Origin: an uncultured Alphaproteobacteria bacterium
GTDB taxonomy: Bacteria; Pseudomonadota; Alphaproteobacteria; Thalassobaculales; Thalassobaculaceae
Assembly (NCBI GenBank): GCA_937776645.1
Contig: CALMRI010000024.1
Location: 19,141-83,140 of the forward strand
Direction of reading: 5' to 3'
DNA: 64,000 bases
This document shows, in pieces, positions 55,448-63,624 of the stretch (within the stretch, counting starts at the first letter, position 1; every line of letters begins with the position of its first letter). The notes beneath the pieces are model-generated. The model was not told the origin of the DNA. It saw only the letters and a program-made list of their open reading frames with translations, and ran no database searches. Both the position numbers and the translations under genes were made by a program.

Positions 55448-56695
55448 CTAGGACAGAAGCGTCTTCAGGTCCAGATCCGGGTTTCCTACCACTGCCGCGG
55501 CTGGGCTTTGACCTGCCTTGATCAACCGGCTGGCGATCATATAGGTCGCCGCGTCGTTCATCGCATCGACCGCCAGCAATTCATCCCCGCGATAGTACCA
55601 GACCGATTGCCCGCGCTCTCGTTTTCCAGGCCGCACCAATGTTGAATCATATCCGGTGTTGAGCCCGGCTATCTGTAGCTTCACGTCGAACTGATCTGAC
55701 CAGAACCACGGGTGCGGTACATAGGCTACCTCTCGTCCGGCTAGGGTCTGCGCGGCAGCCTCGCCCTGATCAACTGCATTCTGCACTGATTCAAGCCTCG
55801 CAATCTCGCTGCCGACAGGAAATCGCGCGGAATCACCAGCGGCGACAATATCAGGATCCGAGGTTCGGCATGCCGTATCAACAATGATGCCATCATCGAC
55901 CTCTAGACCGGCGACAGCGGCAAGCTGGTCATTGGGTCGTATGCCGATACCGACAATCGCGAAATCAACAGCCAAGGTTTCGCCGGTATCAAGCTCCGCG
56001 ACCGTCACCCGGCCAGCTTCGCCAATTAGCCGCTTTAGGCCCGTCGCCTCGCGAATCTTAACACCGTGCGCCTCGTGCAAATCGCGAAAGTAATCCGATG
56101 TCTCCGGAGCGGCGACGCGCTGCAGAATACGATCGGCCATCTCCAGGACCGTTACCTGAAGCCCAAGTTTAGCCGCCACCGCCGCCGCCTCAAGGCCGAT
56201 ATAACCACCGCCGATAACCAGAACCGATCGCCCATCAACGAACTCTTTCGCCATCGCGTCCACATCCCGCACCGAGCGCACGCTATAGACGCCGGCGAGA
56301 TCGCCGCCTATCACCGTCGGCAAGCTGCGCGGTGTCGAGCCCGTGGTCAGCGCCAGTTGGTCATAGCCAAGCACCTCGCCATTCGACAGCCGCACCAGGC
56401 CGTTTGCCCGATCAATATCTTCGACCCTGACACCCAAACGCAGGGTAATATCATTCTCGGCGTACCAGCGTTCCGGGCGGAGAAGCAAGCGCGCCAGATC
56501 CATCTCGCCGAGCATGTATTTCTTGGACAAAGGGGGTCGCTGATAAGGAACCTGCGCTTCTTCGCTAATCAAGGTGATCGGGCGGGTATCATTAAGCCCG
56601 CGCAACTTTCCAATGAGGGAAACTGCAGCTTGCCCGCCTCCAACCACGATCAACATCCCTGTCACGATGGATTCCAATTCCGCTTCATTAGCCAC
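55448..56695 (-). CDS. NAD(P)H-ferredoxin/rubredoxin reductase-type FAD oxidoreductase
   Basis: The 415-residue protein has an FAD-binding MLIVVGGGQAAVSLIGKLRG, PYQRPPLSKKYMLGE, the NAD-binding VLVIGGGYIGLEAAAVAAKL, and a C-terminal reductase domain (WFWSDQFDVKLQIAGLN). It resembles ferredoxin reductase components of Rieske dioxygenase or P450 systems. Its ferredoxin partner is not adjacent. ATG 56695 adds 13 residues before the FAD motif; an in-frame GTG ten codons later is also possible. The gene is 67 bp upstream of the DAO gene on the same strand. Confidence 0.9.
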   Translation of the reverse strand: MANEAELESIVTGMLIVVGGGQAAVSLIGKLRGLNDTRPITLISEEAQVPYQRPPLSKKYMLGEMDLARLLLRPERWYAENDITLRLGVRVEDIDRANGLVRLSNGEVLGYDQLALTTGSTPRSLPTVIGGDLAGVYSVRSVRDVDAMAKEFVDGRSVLVIGGGYIGLEAAAVAAKLGLQVTVLEMADRILQRVAAPETSDYFRDLHEAHGVKIREATGLKRLIGEAGRVTVAELDTGETLAVDFAIVGIGIRPNDQLAAVAGLEVDDGIIVDTACRTSDPDIVAAGDSARFPVGSEIARLESVQNAVDQGEAAAQTLAGREVAYVPHPWFWSDQFDVKLQIAGLNTGYDSTLVRPGKRERGQSVWYYRGDELLAVDAMNDAATYMIASRLIKAGQSPAAAVVGNPDLDLKTLLS

Positions 56696-56876
56696 TTTGA
56701 AGGCAGCCCTTGGCGCCGATCCAAAGCGGTCGTTCAGGCCCAGCCAGATGTCCCGCGCCTAAACGCCCTCATAGCATGGCGGCGGTTGACGTCAAGCAAT
56801 CAGCGACTTTGACTCGTACCTCCCAGTCTGATCCATTCTGGGCGACTCAATCAGGCAAAAACTAGGAGCCCGCTCG

Positions 56877-57914
56877 ATGAAAATCGCCGAACTCACCGCC
56901 ATTGGCCCCGCTGAGCAAGTCGTTCATTGTGTCGAGGTTCCAGACATAGGCGCGCCCGGGCCGGATGAGGTCGCGGTCGACATGCTCGCCTGTCCGATCA
57001 ATCCCGCGGATATCCTGCAAATCGAGGGGGGCTATGCCACCCGCCCGATCACCCCTTGCCGGATCGGCGCCGAGGGCGTGGGGCGGGTCCGCGCGGTCGG
57101 CCGCGAGGTTAGCGGTATCGCCGTTAGTGACCTAGTGATCAACCTGGCCCGCGACAATTGGGTGGCGGCGCAAATACTCCCGGAATCCAGCGTCATCAAA
57201 CTGCCCGCCGGGATCGATGTCCAGCAAGCCGCTATGCTCAAGGTCAATGCCGGAACGGCGGCGTGCATGTTGTCCGACTTTGTTGATCTAGAGCCCAGCG
57301 ACTGGGTGATCCAAAACGCCGCTAATTCCGGTGTCGGGGCCGACGTCATCCGGTTGGCCCGGCGGGCGGGATACAAAACCGTGAACATTGTGCGCCGGGA
57401 CAGTGCGGTGGATCCCTTGCGTGCGCTGGGCGGCGACGTGGTTTTGGTCGAAGGGCCGGACCTACCCGCCAGAGTGGCCAGCGCCATTAGCGATGCCACC
57501 GGGGATACGGGCGGGGATATAGGCGAAGATACGAGCGGCGCAGTGCCCCGCCTGGCCCTTGATGCGGTGGCCGGGTCGGGGGTGGTGCAACTGGCGGACT
57601 GCCTGGCCGATGGCGGCGTGGTGGTAAATTACGGATTGCTATCCGGCAAACCCTGCCAGATCACCGCCGACCAGCTGATCTTTCGGGATATCAAGCTTGT
57701 CGGGTTCTGGCGCGGTAAGTCGCTGCAGACCCAAACTTATGCCGAAATCAGCGCGCTTTATGACGACTTGGCCAAATGCACCCTCGATGGGACCTTAGCA
57801 GTGGAGGTCGAGGCGACTTATCCACTCAGTCGGATCAGTGAGGCCTTGGCGCATGCCAAGCGCGAAGGCCGAAGCGGCAAGGTGTTGCTGTTGCCCAACG
57901 AGAGTTCCTCTTAA
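56877..57914 (+). CDS. MECR/Etr1-like 2-enoyl thioester reductase (MDR family)
   Basis: The 345-residue medium-chain reductase has an N-terminal GroES-like domain (MLACPINPADILQIEGGYAT) and a Rossmann domain. VIQNAANSGVGADVIRLAR corresponds to the NGANSxVG motif of mitochondrial enoyl reductases, and LIFRDIKLVGFWRG to the substrate-loop FKNxKLxGFW. No structural-zinc cysteine block is present. It reduces trans-2-enoyl-ACP or -CoA, or quinones, with NADPH. An odd Gly/Asp-rich insertion (DATGDTGGDIGEDTSGA) lies at about residue 210. Confidence 0.85.
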   Translation: MKIAELTAIGPAEQVVHCVEVPDIGAPGPDEVAVDMLACPINPADILQIEGGYATRPITPCRIGAEGVGRVRAVGREVSGIAVSDLVINLARDNWVAAQILPESSVIKLPAGIDVQQAAMLKVNAGTAACMLSDFVDLEPSDWVIQNAANSGVGADVIRLARRAGYKTVNIVRRDSAVDPLRALGGDVVLVEGPDLPARVASAISDATGDTGGDIGEDTSGAVPRLALDAVAGSGVVQLADCLADGGVVVNYGLLSGKPCQITADQLIFRDIKLVGFWRGKSLQTQTYAEISALYDDLAKCTLDGTLAVEVEATYPLSRISEALAHAKREGRSGKVLLLPNESSS

Positions 57915-57938
57915 AAGCGCGGGCTTAAAAGCGGGCCT

Positions 57939-58796
57939 TCAAAGCCCAAAGCGGCTCCACAGGGCGCGGGCCTCGATGCTAGCAAGCAATTCGTCGGCCC
58001 AGCCGCCCCCCCAACCACCACCGCATTCAACCAGACCGCTGGGCCGAAGCCCCAGACGTCGCAACAGGCCTTCGGACGCCGCGTAGGTTCGGAACCGGAC
58101 CTTGTCGCCATAGCGCCCGCGCATCACCGAGCGCATGTCATCCAGCCCGTCGATCAGGCCAAGTTCCAGAGCTTTCGAGCCGGTCCAGAACGCGCCGCTG
58201 AACAACTCACTCTCGTCGCCTTTAAGCCGCGCTCCCCGACGTTCCCGCACCCAGGCTTGAAAGCGTGTGAATATGTCGCGATGCAAGCTGCGCAGATGCG
58301 CCACATGCGCCGGATCCTCAGGTTGAAACGGGTCCAGCATACCCTTGTTCGGTCCGGTGGCGTACATCCGGCGCTCAACCCCAAGTTTGGCGATCGCCTG
58401 CTCGAAGCCGAACCCGGCCGAGATTACCCCGATCGAGCCGATGATCGAGCTGGGATTGGCGTATATTTCATTGCCAGCCAAGGCGATCCAATACCCGCCG
58501 GACGCCGCGACATCCTCACAAAAAACAAAGACCGGAATTTCCTTTTCACGGGAGAGTTCACGGACCCGCTGTTGGATCAGGTCGGACTGGACCGGCGAGC
58601 CACCCGGGGAATTGATCACCAGGGCCACTGCCTTGGTCCGCCGGCCGGAGAACGCCGCCTCCAACCTCGGGGTCAGCGTTTGCAGATTGAGGCCACGCCG
58701 CAGCGGGCCAGCATCGCCGATCACCCCGGAAAGCCGCACGACCGCGACCACGGGAGCGCGGCGACGGAACGGGTTTAGTCTTGCTAAAATCATCAT
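57939..58796 (-). CDS. S49 family serine peptidase (SppA/SohB-like)
   Basis: The protein has about 285 residues. VVAVVRLSGVIGDAG opens the ClpP-like domain, AVALVINSPGGSPVQSDLI holds the oxyanion glycine pair, FCEDVAASGGYWIALAGNEI has the nucleophile Ser, and SSIIGSIGVISAGFG follows. It degrades signal peptides or membrane fragments. ATG 58796 (MMILARLNPF) is preferred to in-frame starts up to 58883, as the added residues lack similarity. The C-terminus is Gly/Trp-rich (ECGGGWGGGWAD). Confidence 0.9.
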   Translation of the reverse strand: MMILARLNPFRRRAPVVAVVRLSGVIGDAGPLRRGLNLQTLTPRLEAAFSGRRTKAVALVINSPGGSPVQSDLIQQRVRELSREKEIPVFVFCEDVAASGGYWIALAGNEIYANPSSIIGSIGVISAGFGFEQAIAKLGVERRMYATGPNKGMLDPFQPEDPAHVAHLRSLHRDIFTRFQAWVRERRGARLKGDESELFSGAFWTGSKALELGLIDGLDDMRSVMRGRYGDKVRFRTYAASEGLLRRLGLRPSGLVECGGGWGGGWADELLASIEARALWSRFGL

Positions 58797-58845
58797 GTCC
58801 CGAAGATAGGCATATCTCGGCACGTAACCAAGGGGGACACCAGCG

Positions 58846-59178
58846 TTACCCTCGAAACAGATCGCCATGGCTGGGTCGAGCATGCCTGCGGGTAAGATAA
58901 AGCAACATTACGCCCGGCACGCCAAAAATCAAAAAGGCCGGCGCCAGCAAGATTGACGACATGACCGGATGCCACAGGAACGGGTGGATGTGTCGGGCAA
59001 TCGCCGGCTCCGCCAGCTTCAGGCTATCCGGATGTACCAAGAACCAAAACAGGCCCACGTCGATAACTTCAAAGACGCCGGACAGTATCCATTTGACCAG
59101 ATCATGACAGAGAATGGCCACGCCAAGCGCCAGCAGAATCCAGCCAATAACCACTACCAACAGACGCATCTTCGCCAC
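58846..59178 (-). CDS. Membrane protein of unknown function
   Basis: The 110-residue protein has a strong N-terminal hydrophobic segment (LLVVVIGWILLALGVAILCH), a short amphipathic loop, and a second segment near the C-terminus (SILLAPAFLIFGVPGVMLLY). It ends with basic residues RRHARPSHG, so both ends probably face the cytoplasm. GTG 59178 and ATG 59169 are both plausible starts. It lies 49 bp upstream of the S49 gene on the same strand and may be co-transcribed. I do not recognise the family. Confidence 0.7.
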   Translation of the reverse strand: MAKMRLLVVVIGWILLALGVAILCHDLVKWILSGVFEVIDVGLFWFLVHPDSLKLAEPAIARHIHPFLWHPVMSSILLAPAFLIFGVPGVMLLYLTRRHARPSHGDLFRG

Positions 59179-59333
59179 CGCCTTTTTCCATCACCCACGC
59201 CGCCCCGCTGCACCCGCGCCTTGGCATGGTGAGCACCGAGCTTTAAAGCAACCGGGAGGCAAAGCGCAAACCGTGCGAAGCAACCCGCCAGACGTTGCAA
59301 TCGTGATCCTGCTTCGCTAGTGTCCGCCGCCGA

Positions 59334-59423
59334 GGAGGGGTGGCCGAGTGGTTGAAGGCGCACGCTTGGAAAGCGTGTATGCGGGTAACCGTATCGAGGG
59401 TTCGAATCCCTCTCCCTCCGCCA
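59334..59423 (+). tRNA. tRNA-Ser (anticodon GGA)
   Basis: The 90-nt sequence folds as a class II tRNA with a long variable arm. The acceptor pair is GGAGGGG with TCCCTCC, then discriminator G and an encoded CCA. The anticodon loop TTGGAAA carries GGA, which reads UCC/UCU serine codons. GGTTCGAATCC is the T arm. It is a frequent integration target class, and the sequence to its right changes character. Confidence 0.97.
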
Positions 59424-59558
59424 GATAATCTCCATAAATCATTGAAAATTATTAAACTATTTTGATACTGTATTGCCTCCCCCAACAATTTCCCCAACAC
59501 CAATTCTTACGCAGCCGTCCACCAAGCGCATCTCTCAGCACAACATCATCATTTCACA

Positions 59559-59668
59559 GTGTTCCGGGTGTTCCAGATTTTCCACGCTCGATAACTCGCG
59601 GATTTGTGCGGAATACCGCATCAGAATCCAGGAACACCCAACTAAATATGAGGTGTTCCACGGGGTTC
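59559..59668. repeat. Cluster of GTGTTCC direct and inverted repeats
   Basis: GTGTTCC at 59559, GGGTGTTCC at 59566-59574, its inverse GGAACACCC at 59631-59639, and GAGGTGTTCCA at 59650-59660 fall within about 100 bp, 135 bp after the tRNA gene. They could be binding sites of an integrase, excisionase or repressor. No protein acting on them is visible. The surrounding stretch 59424-60096 contains no gene I can support, although one frame stays open through it. Confidence 0.4.
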
Positions 59669-60096
59669 CAGCCCCCTCCTCTCGCTCGCGTAGTCGGAAA
59701 GAAAGCTCGCCGGCATTGTCCCGGCGCGGCGGATCCCATCGACTACGCCCCGATCTGCGCGATGATGTCTGGCGCGGAAATATAAAAATGGTGGGTGCTA
59801 ACTCAGCCCATCAAGGGTTCCGACAAATTCAGACCCCGGGGTTTTTCTTTGCCCGCGACTCGGTATTCCAAAATATTTCAAAATTTTCAGACGGTCGCCC
59901 TACTCACCTAGCCGCGATCGGGAGCTGCCGTCCTATACCTTTTGCTCCACACCACCCCCGGCATTTTCGTCGAGGGGGGTATTTCACGCTCCAGGGGTGT
60001 CTCTCGCGTCCCTCGTGGCCGTCGGGTCGTCCTATTGGGCATCAGCAGCGCCAGAGGCCGCGACTTTTCGCGCTATCTATTCTGAAGTTACCGCGG

Positions 60097-60402
60097 CACC
60101 ATCACGGGGGCGCGCACGACAATCCACCACCAGGCGTAGCTGGTGGCCAAGCCGGCGCACCTACCCGCATCTATAAGCTAGATTTAAACGGCAATCGGAC
60201 AGATCTGGGAATCTCCATCGACGTAACACTTCAGCCGGGGGAAAAGCTACTGTCTTATGGGAATGGTGGTGGTGGGTTTGGCGACCCCACCAAGAGGGAT
60301 ATGGAACGGGTTCGTGAGCGCGTACGGGAAGGCTGGTTAAGCGCAGATGCGGCGCGAGAACGCTACGGTTTAGCTATTGACAATGGCGTCGAAAGGACCT
60401 GA
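60097..60402 (+). pseudogene. C-terminal remnant of hydantoinase B/oxoprolinase (HyuB)
   Basis: The last about 100 codons of an open frame ending at 60402 encode DNPPPGVAGGQAGAPTRIYK, LQPGEKLLSYGNGGGGFGDP and a charged tail with VREGWLSADAARERYGLAID. These are the C-terminus of HyuB-type subunits. About 500 upstream residues of the subunit are absent. The stop is 3 bp before hyuA. It may be translated by chance, but it lacks catalytic parts. Confidence 0.75.
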
Positions 60403-60405
60403 ATC

Positions 60406-62469
60406 ATGCATATCGCGGTCGACGTGGGCGGCACTTTTACCGATTTGGTCCTGCACGATGCTGCGGGTCAAATTCATGGCTACAAATCGCCAACCACAGT
60501 CGATGATCTAACCGATGGAGTTTTCGATGGCCTGACGCTGATAGCCGATGCGCGAGGGCAGAGTCTCTTGGACTTACTTTCCGACACCGCCCGATTTTCA
60601 TTCGGCACGACCGCTGCGACCAACGCTATTCTGGAAGGCAACGGGGCACGAACCGCTCTGCTAGTCACCCGTGGTTTTCGGGAAACCTTGCTAGTGCGCG
60701 AGGGTGGAAAGGACGACACGTACAACATCAGCGAGCCCTATCCACCGCCTTATATTCCGCGGTTTCTGACTTTCGAGGTCGAGGAGAGAATAACATCTGA
60801 AGGTGAAATTTATCTCCCTCTCAATGAAGAGAGCATCACAGCAGTTATCGATCAATGCAAGCACGAAAAAGTCGAGGCGATCGCCGTCGCATTGCTCTGG
60901 GCCATCGCTAATCCGGTTCACGAATTGAGGGTCGGCGAATTGCTCGCCAGCGCGTTACCAAACGTGCCGGTCAGCCTCGGTCATCGAGTTAACCCATGCA
61001 TGCGGGAATATCGGCGAACCTCGGCAACGGCATTGGATGCGTCCCTCAAACCTATTGTAACCCAAAGCATTAACCGACTACAAAGCCGCCTCATCGAGAA
61101 TGGTTTTACTGGCACGCTATCATTCGTAACATCGAACGGTGGCCATACTTCCACTGAAGAGATCCTCGATAAGCCAGTCTACCTATGCTTTTCGGGTCCC
61201 TCGGCTGCGCCTGAGGCTGGCCGGCGTTTTGCCGAGATTGAAAGGGTTGGCAACGGCAACGTGGTCACCGTCGACATGGGTGGCACCAGTTTTGATGTCA
61301 GTATCGTCACCGATGGCCAAATCCCCATGCATCGAGAAGGCAGGATCGCCGGTCACATCTTCGGCGTACCCTCTGTCGAGGTTCATACCATCGGCGCTGG
61401 CGGTGGCAGCATCGCTCGTGTTGACAGCGGTGGTTTCGTGCACGTCGGTCCAGAAAGCGCGGGGGCAACTCCGGGACCCGCCTGCTATGGCAATGGCGGC
61501 ACCCTGCCAACGGTAACCGATGCGAACCTGGTTAGTGGCCTGATGGGAAACGCCTTCACCTCCGGGAAAGGCATCGACCTTCACCCGGAACTAGCCGAAA
61601 AAGCTGTGACCCAATTAATCGCGGATCCACTCGGGCTGTCACCGCACGAGGCTGCAGCGCTGGTCACACATAGTTGCGAACAGAACATGATCGTCGCGAT
61701 CGAAGAGCTAACCATCAAGCGCGGCATTGATCCGCGGGAGTACGTAATGATGGCGGGCGGTTCCGCAGCCGGCCTACATGCCGCCGCGATCGCCCGCGAG
61801 CTCGGCATCGGCCGTGTAGTCGTGCCCGCAATGAGCGGCGTACTCAGCGCATTTGGCATACTGACGGGTAATATCGGCTTTAATTTTGGTCGCAGCTTAA
61901 TGACGGCTAGCGACCGGTTCGATTTCGAAAGCGTCAATATTGCGCTGACCGAACTTGAAACCGAGGCCTATGCTTATCTCGCGCGTATGCGAGTTGAGCC
62001 CAAGGATAGATCTCTAAGCTATAGCTGCGAAGCGCGTTACCTAGGACAGGTTTGGGAATTGACGGTCCCGCTCCCAGGTTCGCGAATAGTAAATCAGAAG
62101 GCGCTGGAGCTGCTGGTAGAAACTTTTCATCGAGCGCACGAGGGCGTTTATTCGGTCCGCAGCGAGGACGCGGTCGAGATGACGGAGTGGAATGTCCAGG
62201 CGATTGGCCAGCTTGCCGACGTGACAGTTTCCGAGCTGGCCACATCTTCTGGTGTGAATGCTGCTAAGCCAGCCGGCCATCGCCGAACCTATTTGAAGGA
62301 AATCCGCGAGTTAGTCGACGCACCTGTATATGTTGGTCACGATTTTCCAATAGATGTTCCACTCAACGGCCCGCTATTCATCGACGACGCACTCAGTACG
62401 GTTGTCGTACCCCCCGACTGCATTGTCAGGCGTTCCAGATATGGCGGGTTCGTGATCGAGTTGCAATAG
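60406..62469 (+). CDS. hyuA: Hydantoinase/oxoprolinase A subunit
   Basis: The 687-residue protein is the ATP-binding subunit of N-methylhydantoinase/5-oxoprolinase-type enzymes, which hydrolyse cyclic amides with ATP. It has VDVGGTFTDLVLHD at the N-terminus, FGTTAATNAILEGNGARTAL, VVTVDMGGTSFDVSIVTDG and the late MMAGGSAAGLHAAAIARELG, all hallmarks. Its partner HyuB is only a fragment immediately upstream, an order B-then-A instead of the usual A-then-B. The subunit would be orphaned unless HyuB is supplied elsewhere. Confidence 0.93.
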   Translation: MHIAVDVGGTFTDLVLHDAAGQIHGYKSPTTVDDLTDGVFDGLTLIADARGQSLLDLLSDTARFSFGTTAATNAILEGNGARTALLVTRGFRETLLVREGGKDDTYNISEPYPPPYIPRFLTFEVEERITSEGEIYLPLNEESITAVIDQCKHEKVEAIAVALLWAIANPVHELRVGELLASALPNVPVSLGHRVNPCMREYRRTSATALDASLKPIVTQSINRLQSRLIENGFTGTLSFVTSNGGHTSTEEILDKPVYLCFSGPSAAPEAGRRFAEIERVGNGNVVTVDMGGTSFDVSIVTDGQIPMHREGRIAGHIFGVPSVEVHTIGAGGGSIARVDSGGFVHVGPESAGATPGPACYGNGGTLPTVTDANLVSGLMGNAFTSGKGIDLHPELAEKAVTQLIADPLGLSPHEAAALVTHSCEQNMIVAIEELTIKRGIDPREYVMMAGGSAAGLHAAAIARELGIGRVVVPAMSGVLSAFGILTGNIGFNFGRSLMTASDRFDFESVNIALTELETEAYAYLARMRVEPKDRSLSYSCEARYLGQVWELTVPLPGSRIVNQKALELLVETFHRAHEGVYSVRSEDAVEMTEWNVQAIGQLADVTVSELATSSGVNAAKPAGHRRTYLKEIRELVDAPVYVGHDFPIDVPLNGPLFIDDALSTVVVPPDCIVRRSRYGGFVIELQ

Positions 62470-63063
62470 ACACGCCAAGCTCCATACGGGACCCTCGGAG
62501 AGCACGGTGACGCTGTCCGGGACTTAATTAGATTACTGTCCCGGACTTTCCGAAGCACGCATTCTGGTGATGCCTTTAACCATTTAACATCGAAGTCGGT
62601 CGTCACTCGAACGTGAGGTCGCTGTTGTCCCGCTGGACCCTTTTGCCAGCGTCGATCCATCTTACTATCACCTCGAGTGGAGAGATGATCGCTGTAGTGG
62701 ATCTCACCGAAAGCGTAACTCTTGAATCGACCAATTGATTCCATCACCAAAGATTTACCGTTTCCACCTTTTTTCTTGCGATATTGCTTCCAGCATCTTC
62801 GTAGATGATCGCTTTTGCGGTGTCGGGTGGGTTGTAAAAAGTGTATACGTTGACCGACCCGGGCGAGCTGGCGACGCGGTTCGCGAGATTGTTCGGATTG
62901 CCCCCGACCTTCGGCTCGCGAGCGTGCCTGGACTGACCATGAACAAGGACGCGGGCGTCACGCAGCGCATAATGGTTGGGCTGTGCGGTGGCCGAATGAC
63001 TGGCCCGGCGGGCGAGCAACTAACTGAATGTCTCCACAATGATCGAGGCGAAGGAGCGGACAT
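62470..63063. other. 594-bp gap without a supported gene
   Basis: Only unrecognised open frames occur on both strands. A short stretch at about 62840-62930 reads LTDPGELATRFARLFGLPP in one frame, which resembles real coding sequence but is unassignable. The base composition shifts from lower GC (62470-62830) to GC-rich toward 63063, suggesting a junction between pieces of different origin. Confidence 0.35.
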
Positions 63064-63558
63064 ATGGCGGCGGAGCACGACACTATTGACACGGCCCGGA
63101 TCGAGCGCCTGGAGCGGCGGCTGCGAGTGCTGGAGGACATTGAGGCTGTTCGCAACCTGAAGACGCTCTACGCGGCTCATTGCGACGACGATTACAACTA
63201 CGACGCCATCGCGGCGCTGTTCGCCGAGGACGCGGTCTGGGAGCATCCGGTCATGGGGCGCTGCGAGGGGCGCGAGGCCATCCGAAGCTGGTTCAAGGAC
63301 GCCGCAGGCATCTTCAGCTTTGCCGTCCACTACAGCCTGAACGGGCAGATCCACATCGACGGTGACCGGGCGGAGGCGCAATGGTACCTCTTCATGCCGT
63401 GCGTCATGGCGGACGATGGTCGGGCCATGTGGCGGGCCGGCATCGACCGGGAGAAATACGCTCGGGTCGGCGAGGAGTGGTTATTTACGCACAAGACCTC
63501 GGAGCCCCTCTTCCACAGCCCCTTCGACGAGGGCTGGGCGAAGACGCGCTTCGCCTGA
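63064..63558 (+). CDS. SnoaL-like (nuclear transport factor 2 family) protein
   Basis: The 164-residue protein begins with a coiled-coil-like helix IERLERRLRVLEDIEAVRNL, then LKTLYAAHCDDDYNYDAIAA, LFAEDAVWEHPVMGRCEGRE and the beta strands HYSLNGQIHIDGDRAEAQWY. This is the SnoaL_4/scytalone dehydratase-like fold, with a His after the acidic helix as in dehydratases. Function is unknown; such proteins often act with xenobiotic or polyketide genes. AGGAG lies 8 bp before ATG 63064. It is more GC-rich than the DNA before it, suggesting later arrival. Confidence 0.82.
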   Translation: MAAEHDTIDTARIERLERRLRVLEDIEAVRNLKTLYAAHCDDDYNYDAIAALFAEDAVWEHPVMGRCEGREAIRSWFKDAAGIFSFAVHYSLNGQIHIDGDRAEAQWYLFMPCVMADDGRAMWRAGIDREKYARVGEEWLFTHKTSEPLFHSPFDEGWAKTRFA

Positions 63559-63624
63559 CGCCGGCGCTGGAGGGCGTTCTGCACCACCGGCCCTCGGTAC
63601 AGATGGTGTATTCACGGAGGATTA

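Noticed and set aside
59473..60096. Long open plus-strand frame before the HyuB remnant
   Set aside because: Composition is Pro/Arg/Ser-rich without any domain and no ribosome-binding site. Only the last about 100 codons match HyuB.
62337..62750. 137-codon minus-strand frame overlapping the end of hyuA
   Set aside because: Overlaps a certain gene in antisense and shows no homology.
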